Shown piece after piece: positions 1 to 8,947 of a stretch of 64,000 nt of DNA (positions within the stretch are counted from its first letter, which is position 1; each line of letters begins with the position of its first letter). The notes below the pieces were generated by a model, which was not told the origin of the DNA, searched no databases, and was given only the letters and a program-made list of their open reading frames with translations. Origin of the DNA: Anaerolineae bacterium (lineage in GTDB: Bacteria > Chloroflexota > Anaerolineae > Fen-1058); NCBI GenBank assembly GCA_003154115.1, contig PMCF01000433.1, positions 54,787 through 118,786 on the forward strand, in the 5' to 3' direction. Position numbers and translations under genes: made by a program.

Positions 1-1
1 T

Positions 2-1078
2 AAGCAGTGTGGTGCAGCGATGCCATCTGCTTCGCCGCTGGCTGTGCCGCCAGCTCAACCGGCTTGGTCGCCCGCACTACAGCCTTTCGCGTCGCCTGCG
101 CCCCTGTTCCCGTCACCGGCCGCCAGCCTGACTACGGCCTGGTTGACCTCGCCGGCCACCGGCCAGCGTTATCCGTTGAGCGCCTACACCACCATCGGGC
201 GTGGCGTGAGTAATACGATCGTTCTAACGGACTCCAGTGTATCCACACAGCACGCAACTATCACCGAGAGTAACGGCCAGTGGCAGATCAGCGACAACAA
301 TAGCCGCAATGGCACGTGGATCAATCGGGCGCGCCTGACCGCGCCGGGCGTGCTGCGTTCCGGAGATGAGGTCATGTTAGGCACGCTGGCGCTGCGCTTT
401 GAAACGAACCTTGCGCCAAATGTCAATGCAGGCGGCACCACCTTGATCGATCCGTCGCAGTTCCCCGTTCCGATCGGCACAGCTGGCTCCGCCGGTTCAT
501 CCGTCACCGGTCAAGGTGCGCCACAGGCGCGCGGCCGGATCCAGTTGCCACCGAATGAGCGAACCGATCAGCCCCCGCCGGACACGGTGCGCACCCTGAT
601 CATCGTCATTGTGACGTTGACCTTTATCGGCGCTTTGTTGTCGTTTTTGGCAGTTGCGGCGATAGCCGCCAGCGTTTTGATCTGTCTGGGCGGCGCGGTG
701 TGTATTCCGATTCTGCTGCTGGTGTGGGCGCCTTTTCAATTATTGTTCAACACTTTGCTAGGCGGGCTAAAAGACGACAAGCCGGTGACGATCGTCAATT
801 TTCACATTGACGACGAAATCAGTGGCTTGCCCATGGACATTACGTTTGCGCGCAAGCACGGCATGGGCGGCGGCCTCGCCCAAAATGACGTAGTGGAAGT
901 GTGGGGCAAGCAGCAGGGCGGGGCCGCCATCATGGCGCACAAGGTGCGCGTCGTCGAGCGGCAGGGCCAAGCAACTTCCATGTTCATCCCCATCAAAAAT
1001 CCGTGGCCGGCCTGGGTGCTGCTCATCGCGCTGGCTCCTGTCGTGTTGTTAGTGTTCGCATTCATCGCCGGGAGGTAA
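2..1078 (+). CDS. FHA-domain membrane protein with N-terminal zinc ribbon, 5'-truncated by the window edge
   Basis: The frame is open to the window edge; upstream of the listed Met it reads KQCGAAM, the end of a CxxCG zinc ribbon. FHA motif: TTIGRGVSNTIVLTDSSVSTQHATI...NSRNGTWIN. Hydrophobic segments follow. Confidence 0.85.
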   Translation, partial: KQCGAAMPSASPLAVPPAQPAWSPALQPFASPAPLFPSPAASLTTAWLTSPATGQRYPLSAYTTIGRGVSNTIVLTDSSVSTQHATITESNGQWQISDNNSRNGTWINRARLTAPGVLRSGDEVMLGTLALRFETNLAPNVNAGGTTLIDPSQFPVPIGTAGSAGSSVTGQGAPQARGRIQLPPNERTDQPPPDTVRTLIIVIVTLTFIGALLSFLAVAAIAASVLICLGGAVCIPILLLVWAPFQLLFNTLLGGLKDDKPVTIVNFHIDDEISGLPMDITFARKHGMGGGLAQNDVVEVWGKQQGGAAIMAHKVRVVERQGQATSMFIPIKNPWPAWVLLIALAPVVLLVFAFIAGR

Positions 1079-1081
1079 AGC

Positions 1082-3553
1082 ATGTCACAACCAACGCAGT
1101 CTTCCAATCGAACCTGGGTCTTGATCGTAATCGGTGTGACGGGCCTGGCGGCGCTCGTCGTCATGGCGATCGGGCTGGTGTTGTCCCGACCGACTGCTCC
1201 GGCTCCCACGGCGACCGCTTCACCTGCGCCGCCGGCCATCGCGCCCACCGGCTCGCCCACCCCAACGCCTGCCGCCAGTGGCTTACTTACCGCGACCCTT
1301 GCGCCACCGCCCGCGCTGGCCGATCTGGCGACTCAGTTCCCCAAGCTGGCCGATGTGTTGAATGATCCTGAGCTGAACACGGTCTATAAGGATTTCCTGG
1401 TGGCCTATCAGCAGGGCGGTGAGCAGGCGGCCATCGATCTGGCGCGACAGCGCGGCATTCTTTCGCCACAAAACGAGATTCGCGCGACGCTGATCCTGGA
1501 CAGCAATTATACCGAGGCGCTGGTGCAACAGCTAAAGGCCCAGGGCGTCATAGTCGAGACCGCCTACGAGAAGCAAGTCGACATCGCCGTGCCCCTGACC
1601 GTGATCAAAAACGCGATCGAGGCCGACCAGCCTGAAGCGGTCTTCAAGCAGCTCACCGAACTGGAGCACGTCATTCGCGTCAAAGCCCCGCAACGTAATT
1701 TCCCTGGGGTAGGGCAGGATCGATCCTTAGCCGCAGATGTGATCGGGCAAGGGGTGTCCATGATCGGCGCCGACAAATGGCACACGGCCGGCTTTACCGG
1801 GGCGGGCGTCAAAGTGGGCATTCTCGACTGTGGCTTCAAGGATTATCAAAAGCTGTTGGGCAGCGAACTGCCCGATCGGGTGGTGGCGAAGACCTTTGTG
1901 CACGGGCTAAGTGATCCCAATGATTCCGATGAAAAACATGGCACCGCGGTGGCCGAAATCGTGCATGAAATTGCGCCGGACGCGGAGCTATTTCTGGCGG
2001 ATTATGGCTGTCAGGGGGGGCCAACCGAAGGTCGGGCAGTCGAGTGGCTCAGCGCGCAGGGCGTGCAGATCATATCCAATTCCACGGGCAACCCGACCGC
2101 GCCCATGGACGGTACGGGCCAAGCCGTGGCGCTGGTGAAAAAAGCGGCCCAACAAGGTGTGCTGTGGATCAATTCATCCGGCAATGAAGCACTGCAGCAC
2201 TATCGCAGCCGGTTTACCGACACGAACAACAATCAGTATCATGAATTCGAGGGGACGCAGGAAGCGCTGTTGTTTGCCAGCGGTGAACCCGCCGTGGCGA
2301 TTGTTTTGCGCTGGAATGATTGGGACCCAGTCGATCAGGATCTGGATTTATTTCTCGCCGATAAAAACGGTAACATCCTCGCGCGATCGCAAAATTCACA
2401 AACTGGTGCGCCCGGCGATGAGCCGCTGGAAGTAATTGAATATGATGGGTTGACGGTTGGCGAGATTTATCACGTGGCCGTGTACGCCAGCAAGATCGAT
2501 CGACCGGTGCTGCTGGATCTCTATCTGGAGGGCGATCTCGAAATGACGCCCGTGACGGCCGGTTACAGCCTGCTCACCCCGGCCGATGCGCGCGAGGCGT
2601 TGGCCGTGGGCGCGGTGAAATGGAGCACTGATCAGGTGACGTCCTACAGTTCGCGCGGCCCCACGGACGACGGGCGCACCAAGCCCGATCTGGTCGCGCC
2701 GTCGGAAGTGGACAATGTCACCTATGGGCATTTCGGTGGCACGTCGGCCGCAGCGCCGCACGTGGCCGGAGCAGCTGCGCTAGTATGGGGCGCCAATCCT
2801 GGCTGGGATCGACAGCAGGTATGGGACTACTTGATTAACAATGCCGTCGATTATGGGCCGCGCGGCCCTGATGACGAGTATGGCGCAGGCCGGTTGCAGC
2901 TGGCGGACCCGGCGGCGCAGGCCGGGCCTACCTTGCCGCCGATAGCGCTACCCAGCGAGACGCCGGTTCCAAGTGATACACCTACACCCTCACTTACGCC
3001 TACTCAGACGCCAACCGCAGGCATTACGCCCTCTCCAACCCTACCGCCATCCATCACGCCAACGGCTTCGCCCACGCCGGGTGCGGCAGTCACTTCCTCC
3101 GATCAAAATTTGGGTGTCATCCTGATGATCGGAAGTGGCCTGGTGCTGCTGGCGCTGGTCATCATTGTGATCGTCCGTCTGCGTCGACGACCGGCCTCCG
3201 GCTTGCCGCGCAACCCTGCGCCCCAAGTCCCGCCGCCTTATGCGCCGCCGAGTTACCCGCAGGGGCCAGGGCCGGGGGGACCCACCCCTTACATGCCAAC
3301 CGTGGTGGCTCCGTCGGCGGCCTGTCCACACTGTGGCAAGCCGGTGCGGGTCGGGGCCAAGTTCTGCGCGGCCTGTGGGAAGACCATTGCGCCCGCTGTG
3401 CCGCCGCCTGCGCCGCGGCCGCCTGGCCCGACGACCCAGCCGCCCCAACCGACTCCTCCTCCGCCGCCACAAGTGCAAGTGTATTGCAAGAATTGTCGGC
3501 AGCCCCTGCGCTCCGGGGCGAAGTTCTGCGCGAAGTGCGGCACAAGACAATAG
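1082..3553 (+). CDS. Membrane-anchored subtilisin-like (S8) serine protease with C-terminal TM and two zinc ribbons
   Basis: Triad motifs VGILDCG (Asp), EKHGTAVAE (His), INSSGNE (Asn) and GGTSAAAPHVAGAAAL (Ser). N-terminal TM, second TM near the C-terminus, then CPHCGKPVRVGAKFCAACG and CKNCRQPLRSGAKFCAKCG. Good SD (ggaggtaaagc). Confidence 0.9.
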   Translation: MSQPTQSSNRTWVLIVIGVTGLAALVVMAIGLVLSRPTAPAPTATASPAPPAIAPTGSPTPTPAASGLLTATLAPPPALADLATQFPKLADVLNDPELNTVYKDFLVAYQQGGEQAAIDLARQRGILSPQNEIRATLILDSNYTEALVQQLKAQGVIVETAYEKQVDIAVPLTVIKNAIEADQPEAVFKQLTELEHVIRVKAPQRNFPGVGQDRSLAADVIGQGVSMIGADKWHTAGFTGAGVKVGILDCGFKDYQKLLGSELPDRVVAKTFVHGLSDPNDSDEKHGTAVAEIVHEIAPDAELFLADYGCQGGPTEGRAVEWLSAQGVQIISNSTGNPTAPMDGTGQAVALVKKAAQQGVLWINSSGNEALQHYRSRFTDTNNNQYHEFEGTQEALLFASGEPAVAIVLRWNDWDPVDQDLDLFLADKNGNILARSQNSQTGAPGDEPLEVIEYDGLTVGEIYHVAVYASKIDRPVLLDLYLEGDLEMTPVTAGYSLLTPADAREALAVGAVKWSTDQVTSYSSRGPTDDGRTKPDLVAPSEVDNVTYGHFGGTSAAAPHVAGAAALVWGANPGWDRQQVWDYLINNAVDYGPRGPDDEYGAGRLQLADPAAQAGPTLPPIALPSETPVPSDTPTPSLTPTQTPTAGITPSPTLPPSITPTASPTPGAAVTSSDQNLGVILMIGSGLVLLALVIIVIVRLRRRPASGLPRNPAPQVPPPYAPPSYPQGPGPGGPTPYMPTVVAPSAACPHCGKPVRVGAKFCAACGKTIAPAVPPPAPRPPGPTTQPPQPTPPPPPQVQVYCKNCRQPLRSGAKFCAKCGTRQ

Positions 3554-3630
3554 CGTACGAGCGATCCATCAGCGTCAAGCCGCGCGGCCACGCTGCGCAA
3601 CATCCATGATACGGATAAGGAGAAAATCTG

Positions 3631-5193
3631 ATGCAATGTTCTCACTGTGGTCACAACAATCGTCCCAACGCAAAATTCTGCGCGAATTGCCGGCAGCCGT
3701 TGTCAACGCCGCCGCCGGTGATGCCCCCTACGCCGCCGCCTGTCACGCCACAAGCCAAGTGCGTTCAATGCGGCCGGCCCATCCGCGCCGGTGCGCCGTT
3801 TTGCAATTACTGTGGCGCAGCACAACGACCCGCGCCAGTTGCGCCACCACCTGCACCCGCAGTGCAACGACCCGCGCCAGTTGCACCACCACCTGCACCC
3901 CCCGCGCCACCGCCGCCCGTGGCCGTGTCCCGTTCGCGCTGGCCGTATTTTGTGCGGCACGGGCTGATCGTCGGAGCGCTGACGGCCAGTCTGATCATGG
4001 CCCTGGCCGGAACATTTGCCGTCGAAAAAGCGAATCCGCCTCAACCGACTGCACCGCCACCCATCATGACACCGGTGGCAGGCGTGCCAACCCCGGCGCC
4101 GACCGCCGACTACCGCCAGGCCGTGGTGGCAATCGGGGTCTCGAACGATGGCCGCTTTGGCCTGAGCTCGACCACTGGCGATCCTGCCAATCGATCTGAC
4201 GATGGCAAGCAATTAACCTTCGACCCAAGTGGTAGAACTAACAACACCCGGGTCTGGATCGACGGCGACACACCGCTGTTTGGCGAAGGCGGCCTGGCCG
4301 AAGCGCCGCATCAGGTCAACGGCCAGATTCGCGCCGTCTGGAAGCAAGACAACATTGAGGTTGTTCAGACATTGTCCTACGTCAACGGGACCAGCACCGG
4401 TCGCGTGGATACGATGCAGATTCAATACGCGCTGACGAACAAGGGTAGTCGTGCCCAGCAGGTCGGTTTGCGGCTCATGCTTGACACGTTGATCGGCAAC
4501 AATGACGGTGTGCCCTTTGTGGTGCCGGGCCGCAGCGGCATCACCGATCGATCCATCGAACTACTCGGCGATAACGTGCCGGATTTCATTCAGGCGCTGG
4601 AAGTCCCGAATTTGACGCAACCGGGGGTGATCGTGCATCTCACGCTGCAGGGCGCGGACGCAACGCGGCCGGATCGGGTGGTTATTACAAAATGGTGCGG
4701 TGAAGATATTCCCTGGGAATATTACGTGCTCCTGGGCGGCGATGGGCAACCCTTGGAACGGTGCCTGACCGGCGCGCCGGATAGTTCGGTCGGGTTGTAC
4801 TTTGATCCGCAGGCGCTCGCGCCGGGCAAAACGCGCACGATCATCACCTATTACGGTCTGGGCGGTATTTCCAGCACTGCCACCGGCAACGCCCAAGTGA
4901 GTTTGACGTTCAATCAGGTCGTGCGGCAGGGCGATTCTTTTTGGATTGCGGCCCTGGTGGCAAATCCCAAAGCCGGTCAGAGAATAACGCTGGAATTGCC
5001 TGCCGGGCTTGAACTCTCCAATGGGTATACGGCGGAACAGGCCGTGACGGGCGGCGGTGATTATACGCAAATCTCATGGCGCGTACTGGCAAAAACGCCG
5101 TTAACCGATGGCGCCATCAAAGTCACATTGAACCCCGACAGCGTTACCGAGTCGCAAAAGATCACCGTGCTGCCTCAGGGCATTACGCGTTAA
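3631..5193 (+). CDS. Double zinc-ribbon membrane protein with a large predicted extracellular domain
   Basis: CSHCGHNNRPNAKFCANC and CVQCGRPIRAGAPFCNYCG, Pro-rich linker, TM (GLIVGALTASLIMALAGTFAV), then ~350 aa of unassigned domain. Confidence 0.75.
   Translation: MQCSHCGHNNRPNAKFCANCRQPLSTPPPVMPPTPPPVTPQAKCVQCGRPIRAGAPFCNYCGAAQRPAPVAPPPAPAVQRPAPVAPPPAPPAPPPPVAVSRSRWPYFVRHGLIVGALTASLIMALAGTFAVEKANPPQPTAPPPIMTPVAGVPTPAPTADYRQAVVAIGVSNDGRFGLSSTTGDPANRSDDGKQLTFDPSGRTNNTRVWIDGDTPLFGEGGLAEAPHQVNGQIRAVWKQDNIEVVQTLSYVNGTSTGRVDTMQIQYALTNKGSRAQQVGLRLMLDTLIGNNDGVPFVVPGRSGITDRSIELLGDNVPDFIQALEVPNLTQPGVIVHLTLQGADATRPDRVVITKWCGEDIPWEYYVLLGGDGQPLERCLTGAPDSSVGLYFDPQALAPGKTRTIITYYGLGGISSTATGNAQVSLTFNQVVRQGDSFWIAALVANPKAGQRITLELPAGLELSNGYTAEQAVTGGGDYTQISWRVLAKTPLTDGAIKVTLNPDSVTESQKITVLPQGITR
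3823..3906 (+). repeat. Two tandem copies of a 42-bp repeat encoding QRPAPVAPPPAP-x-x
   Basis: caacgacccgcgccagttgc[g/a]ccaccacctgcaccc occurs twice with 42-bp period. Confidence 0.8.
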
Positions 5194-5210
5194 TCTGGAA
5201 AGGATGAATC

Positions 5211-6062
5211 ATGTCACTCGTTTTGAAAATGATCTATGGCTGTCTCACAGGGGCCTGGGGCGGCTTCATCGCCTGGCTCCTGCTCGATCGGGTGTTGAAC
5301 ATTAATCTCACCAATACCTATGTTGACGCGCTGCTCAATGGCGCGATCATCGGCGCGTGTATCGGCGCATCAATCGGCGGGTTCGGCGGTGTTATCGAGC
5401 GGAACGGGAAACGTGCGGCGCGTGGTTTTGCGGCGGGTCTGCTCACGGGGCTGCTGGGCGGCGCAATCGGGCTATTGGTGGGCGAAGCCCTCTATCAAGC
5501 CGCTGGACAGTCTGACGCCACGCGCCTGATCGGCTGGGCCATCCTGGGTATCGGGATTGGCGCGGGCGAGGGGTTGTTGATGCGCTCGTCGCGCCGATTG
5601 ATCTTGGGCATGATCGGCGGGGTGTTGGGCGGGGTGTTGGGCGGCCTGGTCTTTACGCAAACCAAGACGGCGCTCGACCTGCCGGGCTTCAGCCGCGCGG
5701 TGGGCTTCACGATCCTCGGCGCGCTGTTGGGCCTGTTCATCGGCCTGGTGCCGGTGGTGATCAAGTCGTTTGTGGCGACGTTGAAAGTCGTGAGCAGCGG
5801 ACGCAATGAGGGCAAAGAAATCCTGCTGGAGGGGAAGCGGGTGACGCGCCTGGGCCGCGACGAGCATTGTGAACTGGGCTTGTATGGCGACCCAACGATT
5901 CAGCCGCAGCATGCCGAGGTGCGCCAGGGGCCGCAGGGTTATGTGATCCGCGCGCTGGGCACTGCGCCGCTGTACGTAAACGGGCAGCCAGCGAGCGAAC
6001 GGCTATTGCAGCAGGATGATCGGATTCGCATCGGACGGGAAGAGATCGTCTTCCGCGTTTGA
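5211..6062 (+). CDS. Multi-TM glycine-rich protein with C-terminal FHA domain
   Basis: Gly-rich TM repeats (IGACIGASIGGFGG, GGVLGGVLGGLVF), then FHA-like VTRLGRDEHCELGLYGDPTIQPQHAEVRQ...YVNGQPASERLLQQDDRIRIG. Confidence 0.8.
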   Translation: MSLVLKMIYGCLTGAWGGFIAWLLLDRVLNINLTNTYVDALLNGAIIGACIGASIGGFGGVIERNGKRAARGFAAGLLTGLLGGAIGLLVGEALYQAAGQSDATRLIGWAILGIGIGAGEGLLMRSSRRLILGMIGGVLGGVLGGLVFTQTKTALDLPGFSRAVGFTILGALLGLFIGLVPVVIKSFVATLKVVSSGRNEGKEILLEGKRVTRLGRDEHCELGLYGDPTIQPQHAEVRQGPQGYVIRALGTAPLYVNGQPASERLLQQDDRIRIGREEIVFRV

Positions 6063-6115
6063 ACGCTGACACTTCACGGGCGAGGCAACCGCCTGGAAAG
6101 CAACCGAGGTGAAAC

Positions 6116-6412
6116 ATGCCATTGACGATCGGCGTCATGCTCAGCAATCGTTATCGCAGCGAGACGCTGCTCGGACAGGGCGGGATGGGCGCGGTGTATC
6201 GCGTCATCGATCAGAATCTCAACCTGCGTGGCGCGCTGTTTTTGGAAGAGGCGCGGCGGCAGCTGGGGGATGAAGCGTTCTTGGGGTTTTTGCAGGAGTA
6301 TGCCATACTCTATGACAGCTGCGTTGCCACGGCCGATGATTTGTTTGCGGTTATGCGGAACCATAGTCCGATCGATATCAAGCAGCTGAAGACGACTTTC
6401 TTTCGGCAGTGA
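6116..6412 (+). pseudogene. Remnant: kinase N-lobe joined directly to the C-terminal part of an M1-type aminopeptidase-like domain
   Basis: LSNRYRSETLLGQGGMGAVYRV (kinase glycine loop) is followed by GALFLEEARRQLGDEAFLGFLQEYAILYDSCVATADDLFAVMRNHS, which resembles an M1 peptidase C-terminal segment. The rest of the kinase is absent. Confidence 0.65.
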
Positions 6413-6563
6413 TTTTGCCATTGCTGTCGCTAACAGTTTCTTCGACCCGATCTGATGCGCTTACAGGCGGGCTGAGTGACGGATAGGAAATGCACGAATG
6501 TCGATGAATTGAGCTCTGCAGGCATGTGCAATCTCAACCAAAATCGTAACGGAGGGAAGCGAA

Positions 6564-7793
6564 ATGTCTCAACGAAAAATTGTCACCGCTACACCGTCAG
6601 GTACACTCCGGCTGCTCGCCTTTATCGCAGTCGTTTTGGTGATTGGAGTAGCCGTCGGGGGATTGTTCATTATTCCCCGAGTCCAATCACAACAGACTCT
6701 GGAGCAACATTACCAGGCCGGCGTGGCGTTTCAAAATGTGAGCGACTGGACCGCCGCCGAGGGCGAGTACAAGCAAGTCATCGTCCTTGATGCCAACTAC
6801 AAGGACGCGCAATCACGGCTGGCCGAGGTAAAGACCAAATTGGCAGGCAGCGCGGCCACGGCGACCGCTGTCGCTATGACCCAGGCGGGTCAGGCGCAAG
6901 CCCAACTCCAGGCCACAACAATCGCCGCGCAAGCCACCGCCGCTGCTGGACCGACTGCCACTGCCGCAGCCCTTGAGGCGCATTACCAGAAGGGCTTAGG
7001 GTACATGAATATGAGCCAGTGGGCAGAGGCCAAAACTGAACTCGATCTGGTCTTTGCTGTTGACCCCAACTACAAAGAAGTACAGGCCAAATTGACCGAG
7101 GTGCGCCAAAAGTTGTCCGAGTTGTCATTGCTGACCCCAACACCAACTCCAGTGCCACTTGCGTCGCCGACTCCTAAGCCCACATCCGTTGCCGTAGGAG
7201 TCATTCCCTTTTCTGCGCCGGGCAATCCTCAGGCGTTAAATCCCGCCCTGGGCTGGCAGCCAGGCGGTTCAGAGGCCAGTGCTTATGACTTGACAATGAA
7301 CCCTGGCGCATTGACGCTCATCGCAGGCCCGGGGGTTGACAATTATGAAAGCGAAGATTCGGCGCCGTTGGTAGCATATTCAATTCGGGGAAATTTTGAG
7401 GCTCAAGTCAAACTCGTGATCAACTCAATCCAAGGCAGACAGTATGCTGGTCTGGGTGTCAGGTCAGTCCAGATACACACTACCTGGGTGAAACTGTTGA
7501 GAGGATGGCAAGATAATGGAGAAGGACAAAAGCTCTGGGCGCAAGTGGATCAACAGGGAAAGGCGGATGGCCTAAACTCTACTCCCTATACGGACGCCAC
7601 GATTTGGCTCAAGATTGAGAGGCGAGGTTCGCTTTTTACAATGTCCTACAGTGCGAATGGCAGTAACTGGGTCACGCTGGAAAAGGACTTTGTATTTGAA
7701 ATGCCGATTGACACCGAGATATATTTGTACGCTATTGCACGCGACAAGGGTGTTGTTGCTCAATTCTACGATTTCAAAGTGTTTCCCAAATAA
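6564..7793 (+). CDS. TM-anchored TPR protein with C-terminal concanavalin/DUF1349-like domain
   Basis: N-terminal TM; two TPR-like units (HYQAGVAFQNVSDWTAAEGEYKQVIVLDANYKDAQSRLAEVK; HYQKGLGYMNMSQWAEAKTELDLVFAVDPNYKEVQAKL). The C-terminus is a jelly-roll-like sequence (family assignment tentative). Confidence 0.8.
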   Translation: MSQRKIVTATPSGTLRLLAFIAVVLVIGVAVGGLFIIPRVQSQQTLEQHYQAGVAFQNVSDWTAAEGEYKQVIVLDANYKDAQSRLAEVKTKLAGSAATATAVAMTQAGQAQAQLQATTIAAQATAAAGPTATAAALEAHYQKGLGYMNMSQWAEAKTELDLVFAVDPNYKEVQAKLTEVRQKLSELSLLTPTPTPVPLASPTPKPTSVAVGVIPFSAPGNPQALNPALGWQPGGSEASAYDLTMNPGALTLIAGPGVDNYESEDSAPLVAYSIRGNFEAQVKLVINSIQGRQYAGLGVRSVQIHTTWVKLLRGWQDNGEGQKLWAQVDQQGKADGLNSTPYTDATIWLKIERRGSLFTMSYSANGSNWVTLEKDFVFEMPIDTEIYLYAIARDKGVVAQFYDFKVFPK

Positions 7794-7816
7794 CGCCACG
7801 ATTGAGGAGCAAACGC

Positions 7817-7936
7817 ATGGGTAATATCCTACTGACAGGCACAACTCTCAAAGGCAACTCTTACCGTATCTAGCGCTTGTTGGGCAAGGGTGGTTTTGGC
7901 GCGGTCCGTTGGCTCGTCGCTGATGACCTGAGTCTG
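7817..7936 (+). pseudogene. Ser/Thr kinase N-terminal remnant with an in-frame TAG
   Basis: MGNILLTGTTLKGNSYRI*RLLGKGGFGAVRWLVADDL; the paralogue at 8948 reads MVNILSSGTTLKNSSYRIQRLLGQGGFGAVYLAEDL. The Q codon became TAG at 7871-7873. Confidence 0.85.
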
Positions 7937-8028
7937 AGTGTGCCATCAGAGGCTACTTGTGTCGCTTGCTCAGCACGCACTCGGAATAACTTGCAACTTC
8001 AAATAAGATCGTAACGGAGGAAAAGAAA

Positions 8029-8925
8029 ATGTCACAGCGAACCAAAGTCGTCGGTGCACGAACGCCTGTCATCTGGCTTCTGATCGTTATCAGTTTGATT
8101 GTTATCGCCGCATTAGCCGTGGGCGGGCTGGTGATCTATCCCCAGATGCAAAAGCAACAAGCGGAACAGGCCCGCGCGGCTGAGGCTGAGCAGCACTATC
8201 AGGCTGGCCTCGCCTTCCAGAACGTGGGCGATGTGGACAAGGCAACGCAGGAGTATGAAAAAGTCATTGTCCTCGACGCCAACTACAAAGACGCGCAGTC
8301 GCGGCTGGCCGAGGTGAAGGTACAGTTGGCAGGAAGCGCAGCCACGGCAACCGCGGTCGCGCAAGCCACTGTCGCTGCCGGGCCGACCGCCACCGCCGCA
8401 GCCCTTGAGGCGCATTACCAGAAAGGCTTGGGGTATATGAATATCGGTCGGTGGCAAGAAGCGCGAGCCGAGCTAGAGCAGGTGTTTGCAGTGAATCCAA
8501 ACTATAACGACGTGCAAGCCAAACTGAAAGAAGCAGAAGCCAAATTGACCCAACTCAGCCCGACGATTATACCAACACGACGGGTTGTAGCTGCTACCGT
8601 GCAAGCGAATGGCGAATGGCAAAACAGCGGCGTCACCGTGCAGGCCGGGCAGAGAATCACCCTTGCGGCTTCAGGTAGATGGAGTCACGGTCAGTCTAAT
8701 TATGGGCCTGAAGGTTACGACAAGTACGATAACTCTGCGGTGTTACCCTCGGCGAAAATCGGGTCGCTCATCGGCAGAATTGGAAGTGGTCGTCCTTTTT
8801 TGATTGGGACAAGCCTTTCACTGACAGCAAATGATGATGGGGTACTCCAGTTAAGCATGAACGATGCCGTTGGCACTTTTGGGGACAATGACGGCTCGGT
8901 GACAGCACAGATTGACGTTCAATAA
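8029..8925 (+). CDS. TM-anchored TPR protein with C-terminal LecA (PA-IL)-like domain
   Basis: TPR units near-identical to the 6564 gene. C-terminus VQANGEWQNSGVTVQAGQRITLAASGRWSHGQSNYGPEGYDKYDN...GRIGSG...LQLSMNDAVGTFGDNDGSVTAQI resembles the PA-IL galactose-lectin fold. Confidence 0.8.
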   Translation: MSQRTKVVGARTPVIWLLIVISLIVIAALAVGGLVIYPQMQKQQAEQARAAEAEQHYQAGLAFQNVGDVDKATQEYEKVIVLDANYKDAQSRLAEVKVQLAGSAATATAVAQATVAAGPTATAAALEAHYQKGLGYMNIGRWQEARAELEQVFAVNPNYNDVQAKLKEAEAKLTQLSPTIIPTRRVVAATVQANGEWQNSGVTVQAGQRITLAASGRWSHGQSNYGPEGYDKYDNSAVLPSAKIGSLIGRIGSGRPFLIGTSLSLTANDDGVLQLSMNDAVGTFGDNDGSVTAQIDVQ

Positions 8926-8947
8926 AAGTGGTTTCCAGGGAGCAGAC

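Noticed and set aside
3041-3654. Several minus-strand ORFs (169, 138, 121 aa)
   Set aside because: Antisense to the Pro-rich linker and zinc ribbons of the S8 protease; Gly/Arg-rich shadow translation.
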